Positions 53,132 to 62,702 are shown, counted from the first letter of the stretch. The stretch is DNA of 64,000 nt from Mycobacterium sp. SMC-4 (GCF_025263265.1 NZ_CP079869.1:4588001-4652000), one strand, 5' to 3'. Numbers and translations are program-made. The notes: generated by a model not told the origin, from the letters alone.

Positions 53132-54847
53132 ATGGCACACCACATCTCCCGCCGGCACTATGCCGAGTTGTACGGCCCCACCACCGGTGACCGCATCCGG
53201 CTGGCCGACACCGAGTTGCTGGCCCGGGTCGAGCACGACGCAACCGTCTACGGTGACGAGTCGGTGTTCGGCGGCGGCAAGACCATGCGTGAGGGCATGG
53301 CTGTGCACGGTGACGTCACCAACACTGACGGGGCCCTGGACTTCGTCATCACCAACGTACTGATCGTCGACGCGGTATTGGGAATCCGTAAGGCCGACAT
53401 CGGGATTCGCAACGGCCGCATCGCCGGCATCGGAAAATCCGGCAACCCACGCACCATGGACGGTGTCGACCCGCAACTGGTGATCGGCGCGGGCACCGAC
53501 ATCCGCGCCGGCGAGGGAATGATCGCCACTGCCGGGGCGATCGACGTGCACGTCCACTTCGACAGTGCCGGACTGGTCGAGGAGGCCATCTCCAGCGGCG
53601 TCACGACGATGATCGGCGGCGGGCTGGGACCGGTGACCGTCGGCATCACCTCGTCCGGGGCCACCAACCTGGCACGCATGCTGCGTGCAGCCGAGGCGTT
53701 CCCGATGAACTTCGGGTTCATCGCCAACGGCAGCGCCTCGAGCACCGCCCCGCTGATCGAACAGGGTCTGGCCGGGGCGATCGGCTTCAAGATCCACGAA
53801 GACTGGGGGGCCACTCCGGCCGCGATCCGGTCATCGCTGGACGCCGGCGACGAACTGGATCTGCAGGTGCAGATCCACACCGACACCCTCAACGAATCCG
53901 GCTTCTTCGAGGACACCATGGCCGCGATCGGCGGCCGACCCATCCACACCTATCACGCCGAAGGTGCCGGCGGTGGGCACGCACCCGACATCATGCGCGT
54001 CGTCGGTGAGCCCTACTGCCTGCCGTCGTCGACCAACCCGACGAATCCCTACACCCTCAACACTTTCGACGAGCACCTCGACATGGTGATGGTGTGCCAC
54101 CACCTCAACCCGCGCATCCCGGAGGATGTGGCTTTCGCCGAGTCGCGGATACGCCGCGAGACGATCGCCGCCGAGGACGTGCTGCACGACCTCGGCGCCA
54201 TCTCGGCGATGGGTTCTGACTCCCAGGGCATGGGTCGCATCGGAGAAACCATCGCACGGACCTGGCAGCTGGCGTCACACATGCGCGCCACCCGGGGACC
54301 GCTGCCCGCCGACGCCGGCACCGGCGCCGACAACGCGCGCATTCTGCGCTACGTGGCAAAGCTGACCATCAACCCGGCGAAATTGTTCGGGATCGACCAC
54401 GAGATCGGCTCGCTGGAGCCCGGCAAGCTCGCCGACATCGTGCTGTGGGAACCGAAGTTCTTCGGGATCCGCCCCGAGGTGGTGTTCAAGGGCGGGTTCC
54501 CGGCGTGGTCGGTGATGGGTGAGGCCAACGCGTCACTGATGACATGCGAACCGCTGCGCTACCGTCCGCAGTGGGCGGCCTACGGCAGAACCCCCGCCGA
54601 CGTGTCGGTCAACTTCGTGGCCCGCGACGCCGTGGAGTCCGGGCTGGCCGCCCGACTCGAACTGGACACACCGCTGGTGGCCTGCCGGGGTGCTCGTGCG
54701 CTGACCAAAGCCGACCTGTTGCACAACGACTACCTGCCCGACATCCACATCGAACCCGACACCTACCGCGTCACCGTCGACGGTCAGCCCTGTCTCAGCA
54801 CTCCGATGAGTCAGGTGCCGCTGGGACGCCGCTACACACTGAAATGA
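53132..54847 (+). CDS. ureC: Urease catalytic subunit alpha (UreC)
   Basis: This 571-residue nickel amidohydrolase has nickel ligands His140 and His142 (IDVHVHF), the carbamylated Lys220 ([12 protein letters not shown]), His249, His275 ([14 protein letters not shown]) and Asp363 (GSDSQGMG); the flap Cys322-His323 is in VCHHL. All catalytic residues are present, but several neighbouring residues differ from the common consensus (for example IANGSASS and AISAMGSDS). ATG at 53132 begins one base after the ureAB TGA; the earlier frame start is a shadow. Confidence 0.96.
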   Translation: MAHHISRRHYAELYGPTTGDRIRLADTELLARVEHDATVYGDESVFGGGKTMREGMAVHGDVTNTDGALDFVITNVLIVDAVLGIRKADIGIRNGRIAGIGKSGNPRTMDGVDPQLVIGAGTDIRAGEGMIATAGAIDVHVHFDSAGLVEEAISSGVTTMIGGGLGPVTVGITSSGATNLARMLRAAEAFPMNFGFIANGSASSTAPLIEQGLAGAIGFKIHEDWGATPAAIRSSLDAGDELDLQVQIHTDTLNESGFFEDTMAAIGGRPIHTYHAEGAGGGHAPDIMRVVGEPYCLPSSTNPTNPYTLNTFDEHLDMVMVCHHLNPRIPEDVAFAESRIRRETIAAEDVLHDLGAISAMGSDSQGMGRIGETIARTWQLASHMRATRGPLPADAGTGADNARILRYVAKLTINPAKLFGIDHEIGSLEPGKLADIVLWEPKFFGIRPEVVFKGGFPAWSVMGEANASLMTCEPLRYRPQWAAYGRTPADVSVNFVARDAVESGLAARLELDTPLVACRGARALTKADLLHNDYLPDIHIEPDTYRVTVDGQPCLSTPMSQVPLGRRYTLK

Positions 54848-54860
54848 CAAGGAGCAACCC

Positions 54861-55478
54861 ATGGCCGAGGTAGTCCGGATCGGCATCGGCGGACCGGTCG
54901 GTTCGGGCAAGACGCGGCTGGTGGAAATGCTGATCCCCCAGCTGACCGAAGCCGGGCTCAGCGTCGCGGTGATCACCAACGACCTCGTCACCGACGAAGA
55001 CGCGCAGCGGGTGCGCCGCAGCGGCGTCATCGACCCCGACCGGGTGCTGGCGGTCGAGACCGGCGCCTGCCCGCACACCGCGATCCGAGAAGACCCGTCG
55101 GCGAATCTTGCTGCTGCCGAACGACTCTGCCGCCGCTTCCCGGAGCTTGATGTGATCCTGATCGAATCCGGCGGCGACAATCTGGCTGCCACATTCACCT
55201 CGGATCTGGTCGACTACTGGATCTTCGTCATCGACACCGCCGCCGGCGACGACATCCCGCGCAAGAACGGCCTGGGCATGTTACAGGCGGATCTGCTGGT
55301 GGTCAACAAGATCGACCTGGCACCGCTGGTCGGAGCCGACTTGTCCGGAATGCGCCGGGACTGCGCGGTGGCACGCCCCGTCAAACCGACGGTGTTCACC
55401 GACCTGCGGGTGGGAACGGGGCTCACCGACCTGACCGAGCGGCTGCTCGACGGCGCGATGCTGACCGCAGCCCGCTGA
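54861..55478 (+). CDS. ureG: Urease accessory GTPase UreG
   Basis: The 205-residue SIMIBI-class GTPase delivers nickel. It has a P-loop GGPVGSGKT (10-18), the metal-binding [22 protein letters not shown] and NKID for guanine recognition. It follows ureC after 13 bases with AAGGAG before the ATG. Confidence 0.96.
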   Translation: MAEVVRIGIGGPVGSGKTRLVEMLIPQLTEAGLSVAVITNDLVTDEDAQRVRRSGVIDPDRVLAVETGACPHTAIREDPSANLAAAERLCRRFPELDVILIESGGDNLAATFTSDLVDYWIFVIDTAAGDDIPRKNGLGMLQADLLVVNKIDLAPLVGADLSGMRRDCAVARPVKPTVFTDLRVGTGLTDLTERLLDGAMLTAAR

Positions 55479-56317
55479 TGCTCACCGCACCGTCGGTCCA
55501 GCCGGGCGAGCTTGCCGTGGAAGTCGTGGTGGACGCCCGCGGCAACACCCGCGCGACCACACTGCGGCAACGCTATCCGCAGCGCGTCACGATGCCGCTG
55601 CGCTGCGACGCGCAGTACCCCGGAGCGGCCGTGCTGTGCATCCAGAGCCCCAGCGGCGGATCCTTTTCCGACGACACGCTTCGCACCGACGTGCACTGTC
55701 GGCCCGGATCACACTTACACCTGACCACGCAGTCCGCCACGCAGGTGTTCGCCGGTGACGGCCCCGGTGCGCGCCAGACGCTGACCCTGAGGGTCGACGC
55801 CGGGGCAGTACTGGAGTACTACCCGGGAACTGTCATTCCGCACGCGGATTCGACGTTCGTGCAGCGGGTCGACGTCGAGGTGCAACCGGGCGGTGTCTAC
55901 CTGGGTTGGGAGGCGCTGGCCGCGGGGCGCATCGCACACGGTGAGCGGTTCGCGTTCACCCGCTACGACGCCGCCCTCGTCGTGCGCACCGACGGACGCG
56001 CTGTGGCGCGGGACCGGCAGGTGATCCGTCCCGGGCACTCGCCCGAGCGGCTGATCGGCGGGAACTATCTGGCCACCTTCGTCGCGGTCGCACCGGGGCG
56101 CTGCACCGAGTCGCTGCTCGAGAAGATCCGGGCCATCATCGCCGGCCTTGCCGGATGTATCGCCGGAGCAGGACGGCTGCCTGCCGGAGCCGGCGTGTTC
56201 GTCCGGCTCACCGCTGCGCACGCACCGCAGCTCCACGACATGCGCCACCAGCTGTTCTCCCAGGCCCGCACGGCACTGGTGGCGGTCCCGAGCACATCCG
56301 CACAGGAGAGACGATGA
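55478..56317 (+). CDS. ureD: Urease accessory protein UreD
   Basis: The 279-residue scaffold protein of the UreD/UreH family joins UreF and UreG on apo-urease and forms the nickel tunnel. Typical blocks are TTQSATQVF, LEYYPGTVIPHADS and WEALAAGRIAHGERF. The ATG overlaps the ureG stop (TGATG). Confidence 0.92.
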   Translation: MLTAPSVQPGELAVEVVVDARGNTRATTLRQRYPQRVTMPLRCDAQYPGAAVLCIQSPSGGSFSDDTLRTDVHCRPGSHLHLTTQSATQVFAGDGPGARQTLTLRVDAGAVLEYYPGTVIPHADSTFVQRVDVEVQPGGVYLGWEALAAGRIAHGERFAFTRYDAALVVRTDGRAVARDRQVIRPGHSPERLIGGNYLATFVAVAPGRCTESLLEKIRAIIAGLAGCIAGAGRLPAGAGVFVRLTAAHAPQLHDMRHQLFSQARTALVAVPSTSAQERR

Positions 56318-56805
56318 GAGCCGAAGCCATCCTCGGTGACCACGACGAGCCACGTTTTCACCGACGACGTCGCCGCCATGTCGACATCGGTTGGGGCGAC
56401 GCCGCCAAGCACCGCCAGGTCGTGACCACCGACACCGGGCAGCGGGTCGACATCAGCCTGCCGCGCGGCAGCTTCCTGCGCCACGGTGCGGTGATCGCCG
56501 ACGACGGTGTGCACATCGTCGTGGTGCGGCGCCCGGCGGAACCGGCCGTCACGGTCCGGTTCGACGACAACGACGGCGTCGGCGGCGCGCGGCGGATGCT
56601 CTTGCTGGGATACCTGCTGGGCAACCAGCACGCGCCGATCGATGTCGGCGCCGAGCGGCTGGCCGCGCCGCTGTTCACCAGCACCCATGCCGCCGAGGAG
56701 GTGTTGGCCGACCTCGGTGTCGTCGGCACCGTGACCTCGGTACCGATGGCGACCGAGGGCTGGTCCCGAACGTCGGCGGATTCTCATGCCGGCCATCAGC
56801 ACTGA
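56314..56805 (+). CDS. ureE: Urease nickel chaperone UreE
   Basis: This 163-residue nickel-binding protein has an N-terminal peptide-binding domain with the strand pattern RQVVTTDTGQRVDISLPRG and a C-terminal metal-binding domain (LLLGYLLGNQHAPI). It ends in a short His-rich tail (SHAGHQH). The ATG overlaps the ureD stop and the 3' end overlaps ureF by 20 bases. Standard M. tuberculosis urease lacks a ureE gene, so this operon differs. Confidence 0.88.
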   Translation: MRAEAILGDHDEPRFHRRRRRHVDIGWGDAAKHRQVVTTDTGQRVDISLPRGSFLRHGAVIADDGVHIVVVRRPAEPAVTVRFDDNDGVGGARRMLLLGYLLGNQHAPIDVGAERLAAPLFTSTHAAEEVLADLGVVGTVTSVPMATEGWSRTSADSHAGHQH

Positions 56806-57484
56806 TCCCGCCGTCGCGCTGGCGCTGTGGATACAGTTGCAGGACAGCGCGTTTCCCGCAGGTCGCATGGTCCACAGCCACGGCCTGGAGGAATGGCTGA
56901 GCCAACATCCCGACGCCGAACCCGACGAGGTCGCCGCCGTGACGCTGGACTACCTGAGCGCCGGCGTCGCGCCGCTGGATGCCACGATCACCGCGGCTGC
57001 GTGGGTCGTCGCGCCGGATCATCACTGGTTGCGTGAGCTCGACGAGCTGGCCGCCAGCTACAAGCTGTTCGACAACGCCCGCACCGCCTCGGAGTCCTCG
57101 GGCCGCCAGCTCGCCGCCGCCGCCGGCACCATCGGGTTGGCCGCCGAATCGGCTTACCTGCAAGCCGTGCGCGCCGGCATCACCGAGGGGCACAGCGCCG
57201 TCGTCGACGGGGCGCTGCAGGCCGCGTTGGGTATCCCGCAGCACACGGCGGTACTGGGATCCCTGCGGTCCATGCTGGCGTCGCTGCTCAGCGCCGCGGT
57301 GCGGTTGGGACGACTGGGGCCGTTGCAGAGCCAACGCCTGCAGGCCGGCGCTGCCGCGGACCTCGTCGACATGGCCGAACAGGCCTGCCGCCGCGATCTC
57401 GACGACCTGTGGAGCACCGCTCCGGCCCTGGAGATCAGCGGCATGCGGCACGAGACCCGCACGGGGCGGCTGTTCGCCACCTGA
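56786..57484 (+). CDS. ureF: Urease accessory protein UreF
   Basis: The 232-residue all-helical activator starts with a typical QLQDSAFPAGRMVHSHGLEE and has LRSMLASLLSAAVRLGRLGP later. It binds UreD and acts as the checkpoint for UreG GTPase activity. It ends the operon. Confidence 0.92.
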   Translation: MPAISTDPAVALALWIQLQDSAFPAGRMVHSHGLEEWLSQHPDAEPDEVAAVTLDYLSAGVAPLDATITAAAWVVAPDHHWLRELDELAASYKLFDNARTASESSGRQLAAAAGTIGLAAESAYLQAVRAGITEGHSAVVDGALQAALGIPQHTAVLGSLRSMLASLLSAAVRLGRLGPLQSQRLQAGAAADLVDMAEQACRRDLDDLWSTAPALEISGMRHETRTGRLFAT

Positions 57485-57503
57485 CCCGCGGCGCCCCCGG
57501 CAC

Positions 57504-57509
57504 TAGGCT
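57504..57509 (+). promoter_or_regulatory. Candidate -10 element of dapC (leaderless)
   Basis: TAGGCT (TANNNT) ends eight bases before the dapC GTG, with no ribosome-binding site, pointing to a leaderless mRNA independent of the urease operon. Confidence 0.4.
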
Positions 57510-57517
57510 TCGGCGTC

Positions 57518-58684
57518 GTGACGGTTCAACGGTTGCGGCCCTACACAGTGACCATCTTCGCCGAGATGTCCGCCCTGGCTGCCGAGCTCGGCGCAGTCAA
57601 CCTGGGCCAGGGCTTTCCCGACGAGGACGGTCCGCCCGCCATGCTCGAGGCCGCCCAGCAGGCGATCGCCGACGGGGTCAACCAGTACCCGCCGGGGCCG
57701 GGCATACCGGCGCTGCGAGAGGCGATCGCCGGGCAACGCAAGCGTCGCTACGGCACCGAGTACGACCCGGACAGCGAGATCCTGGTGACCGTCGGTGCCA
57801 CCGAGGCCATCGCGGCGTCGGTCTTCGGCCTCGTGGAACCGGGTTCGGAGATCCTGCTCGTCGAACCCTTCTACGACTCCTACTCCCCTGTCATCGCGAT
57901 GGCCGGGTGCCACCGCCGCACCGTTCCGCTGACCCCCGCGGGCCGGGGATTCGCGATCGACGTCGACGCGCTGCGACGGGCCGTCACACCGAACACCAAA
58001 GCACTGATCCTCAATTCGCCGCACAACCCGACCGGTTCGGTGGCCGGCGACGACGAACTGCGCGCCATCGCCGAACTGGCGGTCTCGGCGGATCTGCTGG
58101 TGATCACCGACGAGGTCTACGAGCATCTGGTCTTCGACGGCCGCGCCCACCTGCCGCTGGCCAACTATCCGGGGATGGCACAGCGCACCATCACCATCTC
58201 CAGTGCGGCCAAGATGTTCAACGTCACCGGTTGGAAGATCGGATGGGCCTGCGGGCCACAGCATCTCATCGCCGGAGTGCGGGCGGCCAAGCAGTACCTG
58301 AGCTATGTCAGCGGCTCGGCGTTTCAGCCTGCGGTGGCATCGGCGCTGCAGACCGAGGACTCCTGGGTGAGCGTGCTGCGCGACCGTCTGCAGGCTCGGC
58401 GCGACATGCTCGGCGCCGCCCTGCGTGACATCGGCTTCGGTGTCCACGACAGCTTCGGGACGTACTTCCTGTGCGCCGACCCGCGCCCCCTGGGCTTCGA
58501 GGACAGCGCACAGTTCTGCGCGCAGCTTCCCGAACGCGTAGGTGTGGCCGCCATCCCGATGACCGCGTTCTGCGACCCCGGGGCCGCCCATGCCGGACAG
58601 TGGAAACACCTGGTGCGCTTCGGATTCTGCAAACGTCAGGAAACCCTCGACGAGGGCATCCGGCGGTTGCAGGCGCTGCGTTAG
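57518..58684 (+). CDS. dapC: N-succinyldiaminopimelate aminotransferase DapC-like PLP enzyme
   Basis: This 388-residue class I/II aminotransferase corresponds to Rv0858c. The PLP lysine lies in SSAAKMFNVTGWKIGW (around 233); also seen are NSPHNPTGSV and TDEVYEHLVFDG. In lysine/diaminopimelate synthesis it transfers the amino group to N-succinyl-2-amino-6-ketopimelate. The start is GTG. The stop overlaps the stop of the convergent SRPBCC gene by four bases. Confidence 0.9.
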   Translation: MTVQRLRPYTVTIFAEMSALAAELGAVNLGQGFPDEDGPPAMLEAAQQAIADGVNQYPPGPGIPALREAIAGQRKRRYGTEYDPDSEILVTVGATEAIAASVFGLVEPGSEILLVEPFYDSYSPVIAMAGCHRRTVPLTPAGRGFAIDVDALRRAVTPNTKALILNSPHNPTGSVAGDDELRAIAELAVSADLLVITDEVYEHLVFDGRAHLPLANYPGMAQRTITISSAAKMFNVTGWKIGWACGPQHLIAGVRAAKQYLSYVSGSAFQPAVASALQTEDSWVSVLRDRLQARRDMLGAALRDIGFGVHDSFGTYFLCADPRPLGFEDSAQFCAQLPERVGVAAIPMTAFCDPGAAHAGQWKHLVRFGFCKRQETLDEGIRRLQALR

Positions 58685-59124
58685 TGCGCCGTGCGGTTCA
58701 GGACGCGCCGACGCAGATCTTCCAGCGCCACGTCGAGGACCATGCGGCGAGCCCGCTTGACCAGAAATGCCGGTACCGGTGCGGCGAGGTCGAGGATCAG
58801 GTCGAAGCGAACCCGGGTGCGGTCTACGCCGACGGGCGTCAGGTTGTATTCGCCGTGCTGCCCGCGCTGCTGGAAGGTGCTCTCCGCGTCCCACACCATC
58901 CAGTCGTCGCCCCAGTGGTATTCGTGGATCTCTTTGTCGGTGACACCCATGATCTTGACCGTCGTCTTGACGTGATGGGGCCGGCCGTCGGGGTGCCGGT
59001 CGAGCACCTCGGCGTCCTTGTGCAGCGAAGACCAGAAAGCCATCGCCTCGACGTCGGCCAGCGCCTCCAAGATGGCCTCCGGCGGGGCCTCGATCACCGT
59101 CTCACTGGATGCGCGGACCGCCAT
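58681..59124 (-). CDS. SRPBCC protein (Rv0857-type)
   Basis: The 147-residue START-like protein has TVIEAPPEAILEALADVEAM at the start and a long C-terminal helix. It and the next gene upstream on the same strand are paralogues, 60 bases apart, matching the Rv0856-Rv0857 pair. The hydrophobic ligand is unknown. Confidence 0.87.
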   Translation of the reverse strand: MAVRASSETVIEAPPEAILEALADVEAMAFWSSLHKDAEVLDRHPDGRPHHVKTTVKIMGVTDKEIHEYHWGDDWMVWDAESTFQQRGQHGEYNLTPVGVDRTRVRFDLILDLAAPVPAFLVKRARRMVLDVALEDLRRRVLNRTAH

Positions 59125-59184
59125 ACGGCAAATGGTAGTCGCGGGTTCGGCCTCGCGCAGAGGTTTGCCCAGCTAACCGAATGA

Positions 59185-59625
59185 TCACCCGTTGACGATC
59201 TTGTGCACCTGTGTGCGCAGACCGTCGGTGGCCGTCTCCATGCCGCCCTTGAGGGCGCGCTTGAGCACGAAACCGGGCAGCGGCACCGACGGGTCGATCT
59301 CCATGTCGAACCTCACCCGGGTCTTGGCGCCGTCGGGCGTGAGGGTGTAACCGGCGTCCTGCGCCTTGAGCTGGCCTGCCGACACCAGCGTCCACGTCAC
59401 CCTGTCCTGGCCCCAGGTGTATTCGAGCACCTGCTCGTCGGTCAGTCCCGCCGCCTTGACCTTCATCTTGACCTTCTTGGGCCGTCCGTCCTCGAACCGT
59501 TCGAGCACCTCGGCGTGCTGATACTGCGGGGACCACGACGGCGTGTTCTCGACATCGGCGATGACGTCGAGGATCTGCTCGGGCGTCGCGTCGATCACGA
59601 CCTCGCGGGAGTCTCGGGTTGCCAT
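59185..59625 (-). CDS. SRPBCC protein (Rv0856-type)
   Basis: This 146-residue START-like paralogue of the neighbouring gene has VVIDATPEQILDVIADVEN and YTWGQDRVTW. It is probably first in the two-gene operon. Confidence 0.87.
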   Translation of the reverse strand: MATRDSREVVIDATPEQILDVIADVENTPSWSPQYQHAEVLERFEDGRPKKVKMKVKAAGLTDEQVLEYTWGQDRVTWTLVSAGQLKAQDAGYTLTPDGAKTRVRFDMEIDPSVPLPGFVLKRALKGGMETATDGLRTQVHKIVNG

Positions 59626-59691
59626 GGCCGAACCCTAGACCAGAGCGGTGTCGATGGGGTTGAAAGCGTGCACGCGGGGTAACACCGGTGG

Positions 59692-59847
59692 GTGAGCAAA
59701 GACAAGCCGCGGACCGCCGAGACCGACGTGTCCCCGCCCGATGCGGACGATGACGTGGTCAGCGATCCGTCCAAGGGTGCCCAGGAGGGCGCCGACTGGT
59801 CCGACGAGGGTGGCGCCACTCCCGGTGGGCCCGCCCCCACCAGCTGA
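59692..59847 (+). CDS. Small acidic disordered protein
   Basis: A GTG-started frame of 51 residues (VSKDKPRTAETDVSPPDADD at the start, ending GGPAPTS) is rich in Asp, Pro and Gly. It is too short to rank as an open frame by length, but it is flanked by genes on the other strand with little unused space. It has low complexity and no recognised family. Confidence 0.45.
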   Translation: MSKDKPRTAETDVSPPDADDDVVSDPSKGAQEGADWSDEGGATPGGPAPTS

Positions 59848-59850
59848 GCG

Positions 59851-61425
59851 CTAGGTCTGCCCGGCCAGCACCGCGGTGGCCGCGTTGTAGCCGGGGATGA
59901 AGGTGATACCGGGCCCGCCGTGGCAGCCTGCGCTGGCCAGCAGCAGTCCGTCGACCGGAATCGGTTGATCGAGATAGCCTTTCGGCCCCGGCCGATTGGG
60001 CCCCATCTGCTCGGGATGGATCAGCCCGTGACAATAGTCGCCGCCCGGAGCACCAAACATCGTGCCCATGTGCCTGGGGGTGAAGGTGGTGTGGCGCAGG
60101 ATCAGGCCTTCGAAGTTGGGCGCCAGTCGGTTGATCTTCTCGATGACCCTTCGCCCCATCTCGGTCTTCATGTCGCCGTAGCCGGCCCGGTTCTCGGTCA
60201 GCGGGAACCACAGCGCAAACGCCGAGGCGGCATGCTTGCCCGGTGGTGCCAGGCCGGAGTCGTTGGCCGAGGGTATCTGCAGAGCGATGGCCGGATCGGC
60301 CGGCACGATGCCCTGCTGGGATTGCTCCCACTGCTGCTGCAATTCCTCTGGTGTGCTGAAAAGGCCGATGGCCGACTGATATTGGGGATCGTTGAGGATC
60401 TGGTAGGGCTCGGCGAACGATGGGGGTCCGTCCAGCGCGAAGTGCATCTGCAGATAGCTGCCGCGGTGGTCGATGTGGGCGAAGCGTTGCCGGATCTCGG
60501 GCGGAATGGCGGCCGGGTCGACGAGCCGGTTGACGGTGAGGTCCGGTGCGACCGCCGAGATGACCACCGGCGCGCTGACGCTGGTGCCATCGTCGAGGCG
60601 TACTCCGCTGACCCGTCCGTGCTCGACGGTGATCTCGGCCACCGTGCTGCGCAGCCGCAACTCACCCCCGGCCTCGGCGAACATCCGCAACAGGTGCTCG
60701 GTGACCGCGCCCATGCCACCGCGGAACTTCTTGATCAGGGTGGCGTTCTCGTCGGGCACTGCGAGCCCAAACGCCAGCGCCGTGGCGCTGCCGGGGGTCT
60801 GCGGCCCGCGGAAGGTGGTGTTGACGGCGAGAAACGCCAGCATGCCGCGCAGCGCACCATGCTTCTCCCGGTCGGGCAGGTAGCGGTCCAGGACGTCGCT
60901 GACCGAGCCGAACAGCATGTCGGTGATCGCCTGACGCTCGGAAGCGTCTGTGGCGCAGGCATACATCTCGTCGAGGCTCTTGGGCGGCCGGGCCGCGTCG
61001 AACCGTCCGAGCGCGCGGGTGGGGGCCTGACACCAGGCCATGAGTCCGGCCATCCCGGCGACTGCCTCGGCTCCGTGCACCTCGTTGAGGTGGGTCAGCA
61101 GTTTGACCGGGTCGGTGTAGTACACGACGGGGTCATCCCCGACCCCGCGCAACTGCACCGACATGACGTCCAGATCCACCGTCGGCAGGTCGGCGAGCCC
61201 GAGCGCGTCGCTGACCGCGGCAGCGGTGGGCACCTGCACCGATCCGGCGATCTCGAAGCGGAAACCGTCGAACAGCTCCACGGTAGAGGCCATGCCACCG
61301 GCGTAGCGCTTGGCCTCCAGGCACACCACCCGCATTCCGGCCCGTTGCAGCAGCAGCGCCGCGGTCAATCCGTTGTGACCGGCGCCCACCACGATCGCGT
61401 CGAAGCTCGTCTCGGACTCCGCCAT
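59851..61425 (-). CDS. Phytoene-desaturase-like FAD-dependent oxidoreductase
   Basis: This 524-residue flavoprotein has the dinucleotide motif VVGAGHNGLTAALLLQRAG (residues 12-30) and the C-terminal FAD segment GLLLASAGCHGGPGITFIPG. It belongs to the CrtI/PYROXD2-like group; no carotenoid genes are near, so the substrate is open. A 36-bp palindrome lies 18 bases before the start and the gene for a TetR regulator just beyond, so repression by that regulator is likely. Confidence 0.87.
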   Translation of the reverse strand: MAESETSFDAIVVGAGHNGLTAALLLQRAGMRVVCLEAKRYAGGMASTVELFDGFRFEIAGSVQVPTAAAVSDALGLADLPTVDLDVMSVQLRGVGDDPVVYYTDPVKLLTHLNEVHGAEAVAGMAGLMAWCQAPTRALGRFDAARPPKSLDEMYACATDASERQAITDMLFGSVSDVLDRYLPDREKHGALRGMLAFLAVNTTFRGPQTPGSATALAFGLAVPDENATLIKKFRGGMGAVTEHLLRMFAEAGGELRLRSTVAEITVEHGRVSGVRLDDGTSVSAPVVISAVAPDLTVNRLVDPAAIPPEIRQRFAHIDHRGSYLQMHFALDGPPSFAEPYQILNDPQYQSAIGLFSTPEELQQQWEQSQQGIVPADPAIALQIPSANDSGLAPPGKHAASAFALWFPLTENRAGYGDMKTEMGRRVIEKINRLAPNFEGLILRHTTFTPRHMGTMFGAPGGDYCHGLIHPEQMGPNRPGPKGYLDQPIPVDGLLLASAGCHGGPGITFIPGYNAATAVLAGQT

Positions 61426-61443
61426 GCACCGAGGCTGGCAGCC

Positions 61444-61479
61444 CTCCCTAGTTTTGTCAATATTGACAAAACTAGGGAG
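61444..61479. promoter_or_regulatory. 36-bp perfect palindrome, probable TetR operator
   Basis: The half-site is CTCCCTAGTTTTGTCAAT and the other half is its exact reverse complement. It fills the gap between the TetR stop (61480) and the flavoprotein start (61425). It could serve as operator, as a cruciform terminator of the TetR transcript, or both; TTGACA in each half also resembles a -35 box. Confidence 0.75.
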
Positions 61480-62085
61480 TCAATCGGCGATGCCGTTGCG
61501 CAACAGATCCAGCGCCTCGCGGCACAACCGGCTCAGTTCGGCCAATGACTGATCCTGACCGAGCATCCAGCTCTCCATCGCGCCGAAGACCGCAGCGGCG
61601 ATGCACCGCGCCGTCACGGTCAGCCGCATCCGCTCCGTCGTCCCGGGAACCGGCGGGTCGTGGTGGCTGTCGGCAAGGCGCTCCTCGATGGCCGCCGCGA
61701 AATCGGCCTCCACCTGGCGGATGTGGCGCACGATGCGATCGGGATCGAGTTCCTGCGCGCGCAGCGCGGCGATCTTGGTGACCGCCCAGTCGTCGTACGG
61801 CGAGGCCATGATGGCCGACTGCACCGATTCGATGATCGATTCCTGGGCCGAGCGGTCGGCCAGCGCAGACCGAAACCACTGCAGTCCGGCGTCGTAGTCG
61901 GCGAACAGCAGGTCGTGCTTGGACGCGAAATGACGGTAGAAGGTGCGCAGGGAGACACCCGCGTCGGCGGCGATCTGCTCGGCTGAGGTCTCCTCCACAC
62001 CCTGGGCCAGGAACCGCACCACCGCCGCCTGTCGCAGCGCCTCCCGGGTGCGCTCACTGCGCGCGGTGTGGGCGGGTCGGACCAT
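61480..62085 (-). CDS. TetR-family regulator 1
   Basis: The 201-residue protein has an N-terminal helix-turn-helix: EETSAEQIAADAGVSLRTFY and then RHFASKHDLLF. The C-terminal ligand domain is of unknown specificity. ATG at 62085 overlaps the stop of the second TetR gene (TGATG). It ends one base before the palindrome and probably controls the flavoprotein. Confidence 0.88.
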   Translation of the reverse strand: MVRPAHTARSERTREALRQAAVVRFLAQGVEETSAEQIAADAGVSLRTFYRHFASKHDLLFADYDAGLQWFRSALADRSAQESIIESVQSAIMASPYDDWAVTKIAALRAQELDPDRIVRHIRQVEADFAAAIEERLADSHHDPPVPGTTERMRLTVTARCIAAAVFGAMESWMLGQDQSLAELSRLCREALDLLRNGIAD

Positions 62086-62702
62086 CAACTCGACCTGTGC
62101 TGACCGAGCAACGCGATCGAGGCCTCGACCGCCTCGTCGGTGACGTCGCCGAGTCGCCCGCCTTCCTCGACGGTGCAAGCGGTCAGCTCGCGCAACCCGC
62201 CGAGCAACATGATGATGCGCTGCCGCGAGATGGGACTGACTCCGGCAGAACGGAATTCGTCAGTATCGGTGATGGCGTCGACCATCGCGATGAAGGCCTG
62301 CATCGCGTCACGCTGGAGGTCGCGTGCCACCGCACCGAGTGCAGGCACATCCCGGATCCAGCTGAGCATCAGCGCCGAGCGCGCCTCACCGGCGGCGATC
62401 CACGCCTCGACCGCCTGCCGGACCTGCTTCTGCCAGGGCGCGCTGGCGTCGACCGCTTCGGAGATCTGGCGGACCTGGTCGGCGTTGGCGTCCGCGAGCA
62501 ACGCGATGAAACAGGCCTCGCGGCTCTCGAACTGCTCATAGAAGGTCCGGCGCGAGGTGCGGGCCCGCCGCACGATGTCGGCGACGGTGGTCTTGGCGTA
62601 GCCGTCCTCGGCGATGGACGCCTCCAGCGCGTCGAGCAACCGCTGGCGGAAGCCGGTGCGGTCATCGGCGGTGTCGGTGGCATCAGCGCGTGTCATGTCC
62701 AC
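62085..62702 (-). CDS. TetR-family regulator 2
   Basis: This 205-residue protein has an N-terminal helix-turn-helix (YAKTTVADIVRRARTSRRTF, then YEQFESREACFIALL). It may start at GTG 62702 or ATG 62696. It is translationally coupled to the other TetR gene; two different TetR proteins in one operon may form a cascade or heterodimer. Confidence 0.87.
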   Translation of the reverse strand: MDMTRADATDTADDRTGFRQRLLDALEASIAEDGYAKTTVADIVRRARTSRRTFYEQFESREACFIALLADANADQVRQISEAVDASAPWQKQVRQAVEAWIAAGEARSALMLSWIRDVPALGAVARDLQRDAMQAFIAMVDAITDTDEFRSAGVSPISRQRIIMLLGGLRELTACTVEEGGRLGDVTDEAVEASIALLGQHRSS

